Made by a program: the position numbers and the translations under genes. From an uncultured Bacilli bacterium (GTDB lineage Bacteria > Bacillota_I > Bacilli_A > RF39 > UBA660), in assembly GCA_947627405.1 (NCBI GenBank), contig CANQVY010000024.1, positions 1-12,940 of the forward strand: DNA of 12,940 nt. The letters are read 5' to 3'. Shown here piece after piece: positions 1 through 6,274 of this stretch. How positions within the stretch are numbered: position 1 is the stretch's first letter; each line of letters opens with the position of its first letter. Under the pieces are notes generated by a model. The model was not told the DNA's origin and did not search any database. It saw only the letters and a list, made by a program, of their open reading frames with translations.

Positions 1-478
1 AAAGATGAATAACTTCTTCATTTGTAAAAACTTTATTTAATACTACGTTGTTATCATTAGAATCACTTAACTGAACATTACTATAGACTTTTGGATATAA
101 AATACTAGAACTTACATTATAACTATCTGCTAAATACAATTTGTTATCAAAACAAACTATTAAAGCATCATTATCCTCTAAATATTTTTTTATTACGTTA
201 TAAAAAAACGAGGTAGCTTCCTCGTTATCATTAGGTCTAACATTTAAAATATAATATTCATCGTTTTTTACGCTTTGTAATTTTCCGTTTTGCTTTCTAT
301 AAACTTTAATTTCAGATTTTGAAATGGTTTTTGAAATAATATCAATTGCATGCTCAATTGCATGCTTTTTAATTAACAATTGTCTATTCTTAGCAGCAAA
401 TAAAATATCCATTAAATCAATATATTCATTTTCTCCTTCTTTATTTTCTTTCATAAAAATCCTATTAAATAATCCCAT
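1..478 (-). CDS. Portal protein, HK97 type (N-terminal part, cut by window edge)
   Basis: The portal forms the dodecameric ring at the capsid vertex through which terminase pumps DNA and to which the tail joins. The first 159 codons are present and the rest lies beyond position 1. The start at 478 has a strong Shine-Dalgarno (AAGAAGGTGAT) and lies 15 bases after the large terminase stop. The N-terminus shows the usual family pattern: a helix with HAIDIISKTISKSEIKVY, then ILNVRPNDNEEATSFFYNVI and NDALIV. This matches the 'lNxrPNxxxtaxxFwxxvi' and 'gnAli' region of the Phage_portal family. A 12-bp tandem repeat at about 344-367 encodes HAIE/HAID and looks like ordinary coding sequence. Position right after TerL is the standard HK97-like order. 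The family call rests on remembered motif patterns, not a search. Confidence 0.88.
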   Translation of the reverse strand, partial: MGLFNRIFMKENKEGENEYIDLMDILFAAKNRQLLIKKHAIEHAIDIISKTISKSEIKVYRKQNGKLQSVKNDEYYILNVRPNDNEEATSFFYNVIKKYLEDNDALIVCFDNKLYLADSYNVSSSILYPKVYSNVQLSDSNDNNVVLNKVFTNEEVIHL

Positions 479-492
479 TTATATCACCTTCT

Positions 493-2172
493 TTAAAAGT
501 AAACATATTCATATTCTTCATCTAATAGATCAATACCGCTTAAAGCACAAACCAGTGCCATAAAAGGATCGTTTTTTCTCAACTTTGGTTCTATTTTTTC
601 AAAAGACATATTCCCATCTTTTCTAACCTTCATGCAAGTATTATTAATTGCCCATCTCATCATCGCACTATCACCAATATTTAAATTTCCATTTGCAAAT
701 AATGTTTCAAGTTTTGGTGCAATTATTGCAGCAATCGATGCTGGATATCTAATCATTCTAATTATTCCATTAGGATTATTCTTATTTTCTTCTGAAATTC
801 CTACTTTTTCAAAAGATTTTTTTAATAATTTATATCTATAATTATCAAGAATAATCTTTTTAATATTATAATCACTAAAATACTCTAAAGCCCAATCAAC
901 AATTGTATCTTCGTCGATTGATGGAGTATTCACAACAATAAAATCTTCATATCCTTGTTCTCCCGCATTTTCGAAAGGAAATTTAATATCTTTAAAAAAT
1001 TTATTAGATGAACAAATAACAGTTTTGCATCTCCACTGCAATTCGTTAGGATTTTCAGCATTTTTTGTTAAAATACCAACCGAAGCAAAATCATTAAATG
1101 TAGCAAAATCTATTCCTATAATCGCATCTTGATTATGTTTTACTTTATATTTTCTTGGAACTTTATTTTCTATATCTTCATAAGATGATTTTAAAATATT
1201 TTTCCAAGAAGTAATAACTAAATCATCTCTTTCTTGAGGAATATTCATACGTTTAGACAAAAATTCACTTCTTTTAGATGGACGCTCTTTTTGCTCTATA
1301 TAGTCATCCATAATAGCTTGTCTTAAGGCAGGCAAAAATTTATATGATGGATTAGCAAGAATCCATTTTTCAGGATCGTCAACTTCTTTTTCAGAGTTTA
1401 ATTTGCACAAAAATGGAAAATATTTTAACAAATTATTCCCTGTTTTTAAAATTTTATTGCAAGAACTCAGTAAATCATCTAAAGGTCCACCTCTCACATC
1501 TCCGTTTGACGTTATAATAAAAATTCGACCATGATCAACTTTTCCTAATCCACCTTGATAAACTTTTACACTTTTTTCTGTTAAATAAGCATGATACTCA
1601 TTGTACAAAACAGCACCAGTTTTTTTACCATCCTTTGTCGACGCATTTGATGTATTATATCTAAATTTGGCATTGGTAATTTTATTTCTAAACTCTTCTT
1701 TATTCCATTCATAATATTTCTCAAATGATAATTTATTTGTTTTTAAAACATTATAGGCAACCTCATATGTTTCTTGAGCTTGACTTTCTGATGTTGCAAC
1801 AATGTCAATATTATAATTTTTAATACCATAATATTGTGTGGTCAAAAAATGAAGAAGTGGAACAATAAAACCATCCTTACCATTTCCTCGCCCTTCCTCA
1901 ATTATAAAAACTCTAAAAATTGGTATATTTTTAGCATACATAAAAACAAAAGCATACAAAAATTTTTGATATGGAAATAATGGATAATACCATCTTTCGA
2001 CAAAACTAATGCAATTATAAAAAGTTTTTTTATCAAAAAAAACATCAGTTCTTAACAAGGTGGGTTTGACAATATTTTCAATTAACAAGATACGTTCTTC
2101 GTTGAATTCATTCTTATTTTTTTCATAATAATCTAAATATTTATTTATTTCATCACAGTAAATCACGTTCAT
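493..2172 (-). CDS. terL: Terminase large subunit (TerL), ATPase plus nuclease
   Basis: This is the packaging motor ATPase and headful/cos endonuclease. From the start at 2172 it has 559 residues. It has a Walker A GRGNGKD at about 94-100 (Lys99), with Asp where Ser/Thr is usual. A Walker B-like LYNEYHAY follows with Glu192, then a coupling motif ITSNGD near 221-224. The C-terminal RNase H-like nuclease has IDFATFNDFA (Asp355), KKIILDNYRY (Asp443) and a late NDPFMAL (Asp535), the usual acidic triad layout. The start is uncertain: ATG at 2193 has no Shine-Dalgarno, ATG at 2172 follows GGTG too closely, and GTG at 2166 has a well-spaced GGTGAT. All three overlap the end of terS, so translation is probably coupled. 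It is followed by portal. Length and order fit the Terminase_1 group of Firmicutes siphophages. Confidence 0.93.
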   Translation of the reverse strand: MNVIYCDEINKYLDYYEKNKNEFNEERILLIENIVKPTLLRTDVFFDKKTFYNCISFVERWYYPLFPYQKFLYAFVFMYAKNIPIFRVFIIEEGRGNGKDGFIVPLLHFLTTQYYGIKNYNIDIVATSESQAQETYEVAYNVLKTNKLSFEKYYEWNKEEFRNKITNAKFRYNTSNASTKDGKKTGAVLYNEYHAYLTEKSVKVYQGGLGKVDHGRIFIITSNGDVRGGPLDDLLSSCNKILKTGNNLLKYFPFLCKLNSEKEVDDPEKWILANPSYKFLPALRQAIMDDYIEQKERPSKRSEFLSKRMNIPQERDDLVITSWKNILKSSYEDIENKVPRKYKVKHNQDAIIGIDFATFNDFASVGILTKNAENPNELQWRCKTVICSSNKFFKDIKFPFENAGEQGYEDFIVVNTPSIDEDTIVDWALEYFSDYNIKKIILDNYRYKLLKKSFEKVGISEENKNNPNGIIRMIRYPASIAAIIAPKLETLFANGNLNIGDSAMMRWAINNTCMKVRKDGNMSFEKIEPKLRKNDPFMALVCALSGIDLLDEEYEYVYF

Positions 2173-2509
2173 CACCGATTTCTGCTTTTTCATTATTCAA
2201 TGTTGGTTCAGATTTTGGTTCTAAGAATGGTTGATTAATTCCTAAATCATTAATAATTTTCAACATGATCTGTTCGATTTTTATCAAATTAGCAATGGAT
2301 TCATTTGGCTTCTCTTGCTCTTTCCCATTTCCATTAATAAAAGAATATCTAACACCTTTATCTTTTATATCTTTTTTTAATTTTTGTCTAACAGTTCGTA
2401 AATACATATATTCATCAATAAGATCATCATAATATTTTCCGAATTTATGTAAATCAGACAATTGTTTTTTTAAATCATCTTTAATCATTGTTACTTTTGC
2501 TTTTGCCAT
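2153..2509 (-). CDS. terS: Probable terminase small subunit
   Basis: This 118-residue protein is highly charged and mostly helical. It begins MAKAKVTMIKDDLKKQLSD and carries a long helical middle (LHKFGKYYDDLIDEYMYLRTVRQKLKKDIK) and a disordered acidic tail. It is assigned as the DNA-recognition subunit of terminase by its position: directly upstream of and overlapping terL, downstream of an HNH endonuclease gene and a GC-rich noncoding block. The 'YMxLrxxkxxLxxDIkxkG' pattern is typical of P27-like small terminases of Firmicutes phages. The ATG at 2509 is preferred because GATGGTGAT lies just ahead of it. An in-frame TTG at 2527 is the alternative. The stop is TGA, inside the start region of terL. 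Confidence 0.75.
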   Translation of the reverse strand: MAKAKVTMIKDDLKKQLSDLHKFGKYYDDLIDEYMYLRTVRQKLKKDIKDKGVRYSFINGNGKEQEKPNESIANLIKIEQIMLKIINDLGINQPFLEPKSEPTLNNEKAEIGDERDLL

Positions 2510-2639
2510 ATTATCACCATCTTTCAACCCCCTTTCATACGCGCGTACGCGTGAGAAATATCTTTAGTAAGTGCCACACACCCGCTCTCCATAAACAAAA
2601 TGTAACTCTAGTTTTGGACCGGGGGTATGAATAAAAAAA
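2510..2639. other. GC-rich noncoding block between HNH and TerS genes, candidate cos site
   Basis: In a window this AT-rich, the roughly 110 bases between the HNH stop and terS carry several strongly GC-rich blocks. These are five C at 2528-2532, a perfect 10-bp palindrome CGCGTACGCG at 2542-2551, CACACACCCGC around 2575-2584, and GGACCGGGGG at 2616-2625. No gene fits here. The runs CCCCC and GGGGG face each other across the block. Phages with HNH next to terminase use cohesive-end packaging, and their cos often lies beside these genes. The cos role is therefore an inference from position and composition, and the nick positions cannot be read from sequence alone. Confidence 0.45.
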
Positions 2640-3005
2640 TTACCATTTTTCTTCAGTTAACGGTTTCTTTTTCTTCTTAAATTTCCATCGAGCACGATCT
2701 TCAATGATTTCATGTGCTTCAAATGATAAAGCAACTCCATTATTTATATCTAAGCATAAATCTGGACGTTCTTTAATTGGAATTTTATGATGTGCCGTAG
2801 TTGCTACAACAGGTTTTATTACATCAGGCTTATGAATACCATCATCATATTTGCCAGCAAAGAACTGACATTCATAGTGATCTCTCTCTAATACTTGTTC
2901 TCTCCAAATATCGTAATCAGTTGAATTATAAAATTTATTTGTATTTCCTTTCGAAATCTCTGAAGGCCAATCATAATATTTTCTACGTTTCCTTCTTTTC
3001 TTCAT
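2640..3005 (-). CDS. HNH endonuclease, packaging-associated
   Basis: This 121-residue protein is a small HNH nuclease. HNH proteins next to terminase are known in HK97-type phages to be needed, with TerL, for specific cutting at cos. The motif is visible as AHHKIPI (His72, His73), then DINNGVAL (Asn88, Asn89) and AHEI (His98). The N-terminus is very basic (MKKRRKRRK), suited to DNA contact, and the C-terminus is again basic (KFKKKKKPL). Only one Cys (ECQ, 46) occurs where the usual zinc knuckle has CxxC pairs, and the second pair is absent (VALSFEAH), so this member probably lacks structural zinc. The start at 3005 has only a weak GAG Shine-Dalgarno, 12 bases after the T-run of a terminator-like hairpin. 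It is the first gene after the late regulator. Confidence 0.8.
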   Translation of the reverse strand: MKKRRKRRKYYDWPSEISKGNTNKFYNSTDYDIWREQVLERDHYECQFFAGKYDDGIHKPDVIKPVVATTAHHKIPIKERPDLCLDINNGVALSFEAHEIIEDRARWKFKKKKKPLTEEKW

Positions 3006-3016
3006 ATAATCATCTC

Positions 3017-3046
3017 ACAAAAAAACTCGAAATAATATCGAGTTCT
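3017..3046 (-). terminator. Intrinsic terminator between late regulator and HNH gene
   Basis: On the minus strand a 7-bp stem AACTCGA / TCGAGTT (3038-3044 with 3024-3030) encloses a 7-base loop and runs into seven T. This is the clearest terminator in the window. It ends the upstream operon after the ArpU/RinA-type gene. It also lies downstream of promoter-like sequences and just upstream of the HNH start, so it could serve as a leader terminator for the packaging genes. On the plus strand the T-run is interrupted, so termination in that direction would be weaker. Confidence 0.75.
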
Positions 3047-3057
3047 TATTTTAAAAT

Positions 3058-3111
3058 TAATTTCATTATACCAATTATAAATTATATTTTTTCGGATTAA
3101 AATAGTGGCAA
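3058..3111 (-). promoter_or_regulatory. Candidate promoter for packaging/late genes
   Basis: Between the late regulator and the HNH gene the minus strand has two TATAAT boxes. One, at 3065-3070, is preceded by TGG and so makes an extended -10, but its -35 region is poor. The other, at 3081-3086, has TTGCCA at 3106-3111 with a long 19-base spacer. A weak -35 beside a good -10 is what an activator-dependent promoter looks like, and the gene just upstream encodes an ArpU/RinA-like regulator. TATAAT-like words are common in AT-rich DNA, so confidence is limited. Confidence 0.4.
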
Positions 3112-3133
3112 TTTTCGGGCATTTTTCATTTTA

Positions 3134-3685
3134 CTAATATCCTAACAGTTGATAAAGATAATCATTTGGGAATATATATTTCTGTAGCTCTCGTACTAAT
3201 CTATTCTTATTCGTTGCAATTGTAGATATCGCAATAGGCTTATCATTAGTTTTCTTTTTATTATCTAAAATAGAAGCAATTTGTTCATATGTTTTGTGTT
3301 CAAAAAAATATAAATTAATCAGCGAATAATAAGGATCATCTTTAAATCTCTTCAAAACATTATCAATAAATCTGATTACAACTTCAGTTTTATAAATGTC
3401 TTTTTGCAATCCTTTAATTGAATCAGATATAATATCTTCTTTGTCTTGATGTAATGTATTATGTGATATCGAAGTTATACTCTTAGATTTTTCTGGAATA
3501 CCATATTCTTCATAATCTTTAATTTGATTTTTTCTATCTTTAATCGATTCCTTTAGCTTTGGATAATCAAATAAAATCTGTTCTGTATTTTTAAATGTAG
3601 AATAATTATTTTTAATAATATTTCTTTTTTGTAATTCAGTAATTACAACACTAACTATTTCTTTATATTCATTATTTACTTTCAT
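3134..3685 (-). CDS. ArpU/RinA-like phage late transcription regulator
   Basis: This 183-residue protein resembles the ArpU/RinA group, sigma-region-4-like regulators that switch on packaging, structural and lysis genes in Firmicutes phages. The N-terminal part has the recurring 'NTEQILFDYPKLKESIKDRKNQI' arrangement, followed by a linker rich in KSKSIT. The C-terminal half has YYSLINLYFFEHKTYEQIASIL (about 119-140), then a recognition segment STIATNKNRLVRELQKYIFP (about 154-173), a sigma-4-type helix-turn-helix. The ATG at 3685 is chosen because GGAGGGG stands just upstream; an in-frame TTG at 3697 overlaps that Shine-Dalgarno. It is the last gene before the promoter/terminator region and the packaging genes, where such a regulator is expected. 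Family call from pattern and position. Confidence 0.75.
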   Translation of the reverse strand: MKVNNEYKEIVSVVITELQKRNIIKNNYSTFKNTEQILFDYPKLKESIKDRKNQIKDYEEYGIPEKSKSITSISHNTLHQDKEDIISDSIKGLQKDIYKTEVVIRFIDNVLKRFKDDPYYSLINLYFFEHKTYEQIASILDNKKKTNDKPIAISTIATNKNRLVRELQKYIFPNDYLYQLLGY

Positions 3686-3746
3686 TTTCCCCTCCAATTT
3701 TACAATTTAAAAATCATGAAACATTTGAGTCAATTCATTTTCTTAA

Positions 3747-4067
3747 CTATGTATTAAAACATATTAAAAGAAATACTGGATAACACCCACATCTTTCAAA
3801 AACATAATCAGCTATTGCATTGACAACATTTCTTTGAAAGCCTTTGGCCATTAATTTTTTTCTAAATTTTTTTCGTGAAATATTTTTTGAAATAAATTTT
3901 GTTTCAAATTCAGTATGTAAATTTGTATCAAAATCAGATAAGTTTATTTTTTCTTCAGCAGGACATTCAATTGCTGGTGCTAAAACTCTATCTGATATAT
4001 TTAAACAATTATTATCGTCAGTCTTTATAAAAAATGATACTTTATCATCTACTTTATTATCACTCAA
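3747..4067 (-). CDS. Hypothetical phage protein, TTG start
   Basis: This 106-residue protein is not recognised. The N-terminal half is acidic and probably flexible. The middle is basic and helical (FISKNISRKKFRKKLMAKGFQRNVVNAIADYVFERCGCY). The FRKKLMxKGFQRN..NAIADYV segment looks like a small folded helical domain with a hydrophobic face. The start is TTG at 4067, inside the end of the upstream gene (8-base overlap), with an AAGGAG Shine-Dalgarno about 12 bases ahead; no ATG lies near the N-terminus. The C-terminus after CGCY turns hydrophobic (PVFLLICFNT) and could be altered by a small indel, though no clear alternative frame is visible. It lies upstream of the late regulator gene. Confidence 0.65.
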   Translation of the reverse strand: MSDNKVDDKVSFFIKTDDNNCLNISDRVLAPAIECPAEEKINLSDFDTNLHTEFETKFISKNISRKKFRKKLMAKGFQRNVVNAIADYVFERCGCYPVFLLICFNT

Positions 4068-4233
4068 TTTTATTTATTTCTCCTTCCTTTTTTGTTGACT
4101 CATTAAATAAAAATTTATTTCCTAATTCTAAAACAATAGTACATAAAGCTTGAGCATGTTCTCCTAAAATAATTTTTGGATCTTCTTCTTCTATAAACTC
4201 TTCCATTATTTTTTTAGCTTCAATAACTTTCAT
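4060..4233 (-). CDS. Small acidic hypothetical protein
   Basis: This 57-residue protein is not recognised. It begins MKVIEAKKIMEEFIEEEDPKI and is helical and acidic, with a central ILGEHAQALCTIVLELGNKF segment. The ATG at 4233 is preferred over the in-frame ATG at 4248, because GAAGGAG sits at the right distance upstream of 4233 and would lie inside the gene otherwise. The start overlaps the end of the upstream 111-residue gene and its TGA stop overlaps the following TTG-start gene, so the three appear translationally coupled. Confidence 0.7.
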   Translation of the reverse strand: MKVIEAKKIMEEFIEEEDPKIILGEHAQALCTIVLELGNKFLFNESTKKEGEINKIE

Positions 4234-4555
4234 TTTTTTCTCCTTCATTCTTAAATATTTCTAACATTTCTTTTAAATCTTTATTCATGTTTTGATATAA
4301 ACAACACAGATCTTGATCAAGCCACATTAGATGATTTTCTTCGTAATGGTTAAGCATATTGTAAAGATGCTTTGCTTTTTTGAAATTATCATCAATAATC
4401 TTATTTTTTTCTTCTAATTGATGAACTATTATTTCTAAATTAGTTATATCACTGTTACAAACATTATTAACAAAATCATAAACATCATCTTCTTTTAAAC
4501 TTCTTATAAATTCTTTAACTGATTTTATCAATTCTTTTTCTTTGTTTAAATTCAT
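4220..4555 (-). CDS. Hypothetical helical protein
   Basis: This 111-residue protein is not recognised. It is almost entirely helical and acidic, with heptad-like stretches (KELIKSVKEFIRSL, IIVHQLEEKNKIIDDNFKKAKHLYNML), then a less charged region NHLMWLDQDLCCLYQNMNKDLKEML. The start at 4555 has AGGAGC seven bases upstream. It is the first gene after the noncoding region holding the dif-like site and begins a run of three overlapping small genes leading to the late regulator. The stop is TGA, overlapping the next gene. Confidence 0.75.
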   Translation of the reverse strand: MNLNKEKELIKSVKEFIRSLKEDDVYDFVNNVCNSDITNLEIIVHQLEEKNKIIDDNFKKAKHLYNMLNHYEENHLMWLDQDLCCLYQNMNKDLKEMLEIFKNEGEKNESY

Positions 4556-4622
4556 TTTTTGCTCCTATTTTTATTTTTTTTCATGCAAAATAACCTGTAT
4601 ATTATATTGCAACGAATCAACC
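4556..4622. other. Noncoding stretch downstream of integrase region
   Basis: No gene with a start codon fits here. Besides the dif-like site described separately, it contains one arm of a short inverted repeat, CCTTAT/ATAAGG, on either side of an A-rich loop (about 4621-4647). No T-run follows it, so it is not a good terminator. If the frameshifted gene upstream really ended at 4714, this gap extends to 4713. Confidence 0.5.
4584..4611. repeat. dif/cer-like recombination core, candidate attP
   Basis: Two 10-bp arms, TGCAAAATAA (4584-4593) and TTATATTGCA (4602-4611), are inverted repeats matching at 9 of 10 positions. They flank an 8-bp centre CCTGTATA. The right half including the centre reads TGTATATTAT, the same as the core of the classical dif site as I recall it. 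Arms of about 10-11 bp with a 6-8 bp centre are what XerC/XerD-type and related phage integrases recognise. The site is noncoding and lies about 480 bases beyond the end of the integrase gene. Function as attP or a resolution site is inferred. Confidence 0.45.
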
Positions 4623-5098
4623 TTATTTTTTTCTTTGTTTTATAAGGCTTTGAAACTTATTTTTATATTTAGATACTTTTGAATGTTTTTTTATTGTTTT
4701 TTTATCATCAAATTCATAATAATTTTGATAAACCTAACTCCTCTAATAAATATTTTCTACCTTCTTCAAGATTTCTAAAATTCATTGTTGCAGGAATAAT
4801 ATGACAGTTATCATTTTTTTGTGTTAAAACATAAAAAACTAGAGAGAAATTTAGGTTTTTCTATAGAAACGACTTCTTCTTTCATAGATTTAATAACATC
4901 ATTTAAATATTCTTTTTCTTTGATGCTTAGCAGTGGTTCTTCCTTGACTAATATTAGTTTTGCTTTTTTAGGGAAGATTTCATCTAAAAATTTTATATCC
5001 TTAAATGTAAGTTTAGGGACTGCTAATGTAATATAATCATAGTCTATTGAACTATCAATTTCATAACTATCAATATAACATTCTCTTTCTATTTTCAT
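4623..5098 (-). pseudogene. Frameshifted phage hypothetical gene
   Basis: As written, the open frame gives 95 residues (5098 to 4811, MKIERECYIDSYEIDSSIDYDYITLAVP...) ending in an uncharacteristic FLSSFLCFNTKK. Removing one base from the A5 run at 4856-4860 reads on as ENLNFSLVFYVLTQKNDNCHIIP, then NLEEGRKYLLEELGLSKLL, to a TGA at 4714. The 'FLDEIFPKKAKLILVKEEPLLSIKEKEYLNDVI' and 'LeeGrkYlLEELGL' parts belong together in a common small phage protein of unknown function, as I remember it. One further single-base change near 4718 would extend the protein as YYEFDDKKTIKKHSK to a TAA at 4623, and that total length is again a multiple of three. The 4714 end is better supported. The start is good: AGGAG upstream and an ATGA overlap with the integrase stop. 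Truncation, programmed shift or sequencing error cannot be separated here. Confidence 0.65.
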
Positions 5099-5949
5099 TT
5101 TTCTTCTCCTGTATATCTAATTTTCTCTAATTTAGATTTTTTTTCTTTGTTAGAAGTCATGGTATAAATGGCTGTAGTCTCGATATTGTTGTGCCCTAAA
5201 ATATCTTGAAGTTCATCCAAGTCAACTCCTGCCTTTTTTGCATTTTTCGCAAATAAGTGCCGCCAAGAATGAGCATGTATTTTTTGAGGATTTATTTTAG
5301 CAGCACGAGCTATTTTTTTTAATCGTCGCCAAATAGTCGAAATCGAAATCATTTTTGTTGGATTCTTTGGTGATTTAAAAATATATCCTGAGTTAATATT
5401 TTCTTTTTTACAATAATTAATTAAACTTCTTCTAAGCTCATTTGTAAGAATGATAGTTCTTTCTTTTCCTTTATTATAAACTTCAAAATAGTTACTTTTT
5501 AAATTTTCTACAGTGAAAAATTCCAACTCAGAAACCCTAATTCCAGAATGAGCGAGAATTTGTATAATTAAATACATATCATACATCTTCAGTCTTTTGG
5601 ACCACCTTAACATACGATTGTGTTCCTGCTCTTCTATAGGATTGTTTATAGACGATTTTTTTTGAGTCTTAATTTTTTTTATCATGCAATCTTTATAACC
5701 AAGCCAATAAAGAAATTTGTTTATTTCAACAATATACTTATTGCAAGAACTGACCTTATATTTTCCTTTTAAATAATCTTTATAATCAAGCAATAAACTC
5801 TTATCTATTAAAAAGGAATCATTATTAATAAAATTAATAAATAACTCCACACCGTGCTTATAATCAGAGATTGTTTTTGAAGCTTTTTCATCATATCTAA
5901 GATTAATAATATAATCATCCAATTTTTCTAATAACTCTTTTTTTGTCAT
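5095..5949 (-). CDS. int: Tyrosine recombinase / integrase (XerC/D-like)
   Basis: This 284-residue site-specific recombinase cuts and rejoins DNA through a 3'-phosphotyrosine. The N-terminal SAM-like core-binding domain covers about residues 1-95 (YKHGVELFINFI...KGKYKVSSCNKYIVEINKFLYWL). The catalytic domain has all expected residues: Arg138 in HSGIRVSEL, Lys160 in NKGKER, His227 and Arg230 in HAHSWRH, His253 in ILGHNNIETT, and Tyr262 in AIYTM. It has no arm-binding domain, so it is the short Xer-like type rather than lambda-like. It starts at 5949 with a modest AAAGGC site and its TGA stop overlaps the next start. Unusually, it is co-oriented with and placed inside the phage operon, between the accessory and packaging genes, not at a lysogeny end. 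It might serve integration, or resolution of genome multimers. Confidence 0.95.
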   Translation of the reverse strand: MTKKELLEKLDDYIINLRYDEKASKTISDYKHGVELFINFINNDSFLIDKSLLLDYKDYLKGKYKVSSCNKYIVEINKFLYWLGYKDCMIKKIKTQKKSSINNPIEEQEHNRMLRWSKRLKMYDMYLIIQILAHSGIRVSELEFFTVENLKSNYFEVYNKGKERTIILTNELRRSLINYCKKENINSGYIFKSPKNPTKMISISTIWRRLKKIARAAKINPQKIHAHSWRHLFAKNAKKAGVDLDELQDILGHNNIETTAIYTMTSNKEKKSKLEKIRYTGEEK

Positions 5950-5961
5950 TTCTAGCCTTTA

Positions 5962-6273
5962 TTATTTCAATATTTTTTCTACACAAATCTCTAATAAATC
6001 TTCAGGATATTCTTTAATCAACGTCGATAATAATTGTTTATCGATTTTTTTATCAGTAAGAACACAAATCAATAATGTTTTTATATTATCTTTCATAAAG
6101 GCTATCTGGTCTTTCATATTTTTAATAAGTGCATCTTTTTCTATAAGCAGACTATTTAACTCTTCTATATGAGCATCTCTCGATGATTTAACTGCTTTTA
6201 ACCTATCTTCTAAATGTTCTACTCGCTTAATAGCCTCAGATTTGTTTTTGAATCTTTCAATTGTATATACCAT
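5962..6273 (-). CDS. Coiled-coil hypothetical protein
   Basis: This 103-residue protein is not recognised. It starts MVYTIERFKNKSEAIKRVEHLEDRL. Residues about 10-60 form a clear coiled coil with regular heptads and alternating charge. A short helical tail ends LLSTLIKEYPEDLLEICVEKILK. The ATG at 6273 is preferred to an in-frame GTG at 6285, because GGGTGG, part of the upstream gene's end, makes a suitable Shine-Dalgarno for it. It begins one base after the upstream stop and ends 12 bases before the integrase start, so it probably shares a transcript with integrase. Confidence 0.72.
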   Translation of the reverse strand: MVYTIERFKNKSEAIKRVEHLEDRLKAVKSSRDAHIEELNSLLIEKDALIKNMKDQIAFMKDNIKTLLICVLTDKKIDKQLLSTLIKEYPEDLLEICVEKILK

Positions 6274-6274
6274 T

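Noticed and set aside
344..367. 12-bp tandem repeat CAATTGCATGCT in the portal gene
   Set aside because: It keeps the frame and encodes a HAIE/HAID helix expected at this place in portals; probably a coding coincidence or small duplication.
324..563. Plus-strand open frames such as 324-563, 632-841, 2801-3100, 3844-4098, 7920-8258, 9849-10121 and 10596-10829
   Set aside because: They lie antisense to well-supported minus-strand genes, lack ribosome sites and have composition that mirrors those genes.
2153..2155. TGA as tryptophan (Mollicutes code 4)
   Set aside because: TGA ends integrase, TerS and many small genes exactly where ATGA overlaps or good starts follow, and Trp is encoded by TGG throughout.
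2073..2193. Walker A with Asp (GRGNGKD) in TerL as a sign of an inactive motor, and start at 2193
   Set aside because: As I recall, GRGxGKDG is common in Firmicutes TerL proteins; the 2193 start has no ribosome site.
4853..4863. Classical -1 ribosomal slippage heptamer at the A5 run
   Set aside because: The shift needed to reach the downstream frame is +1, not -1.
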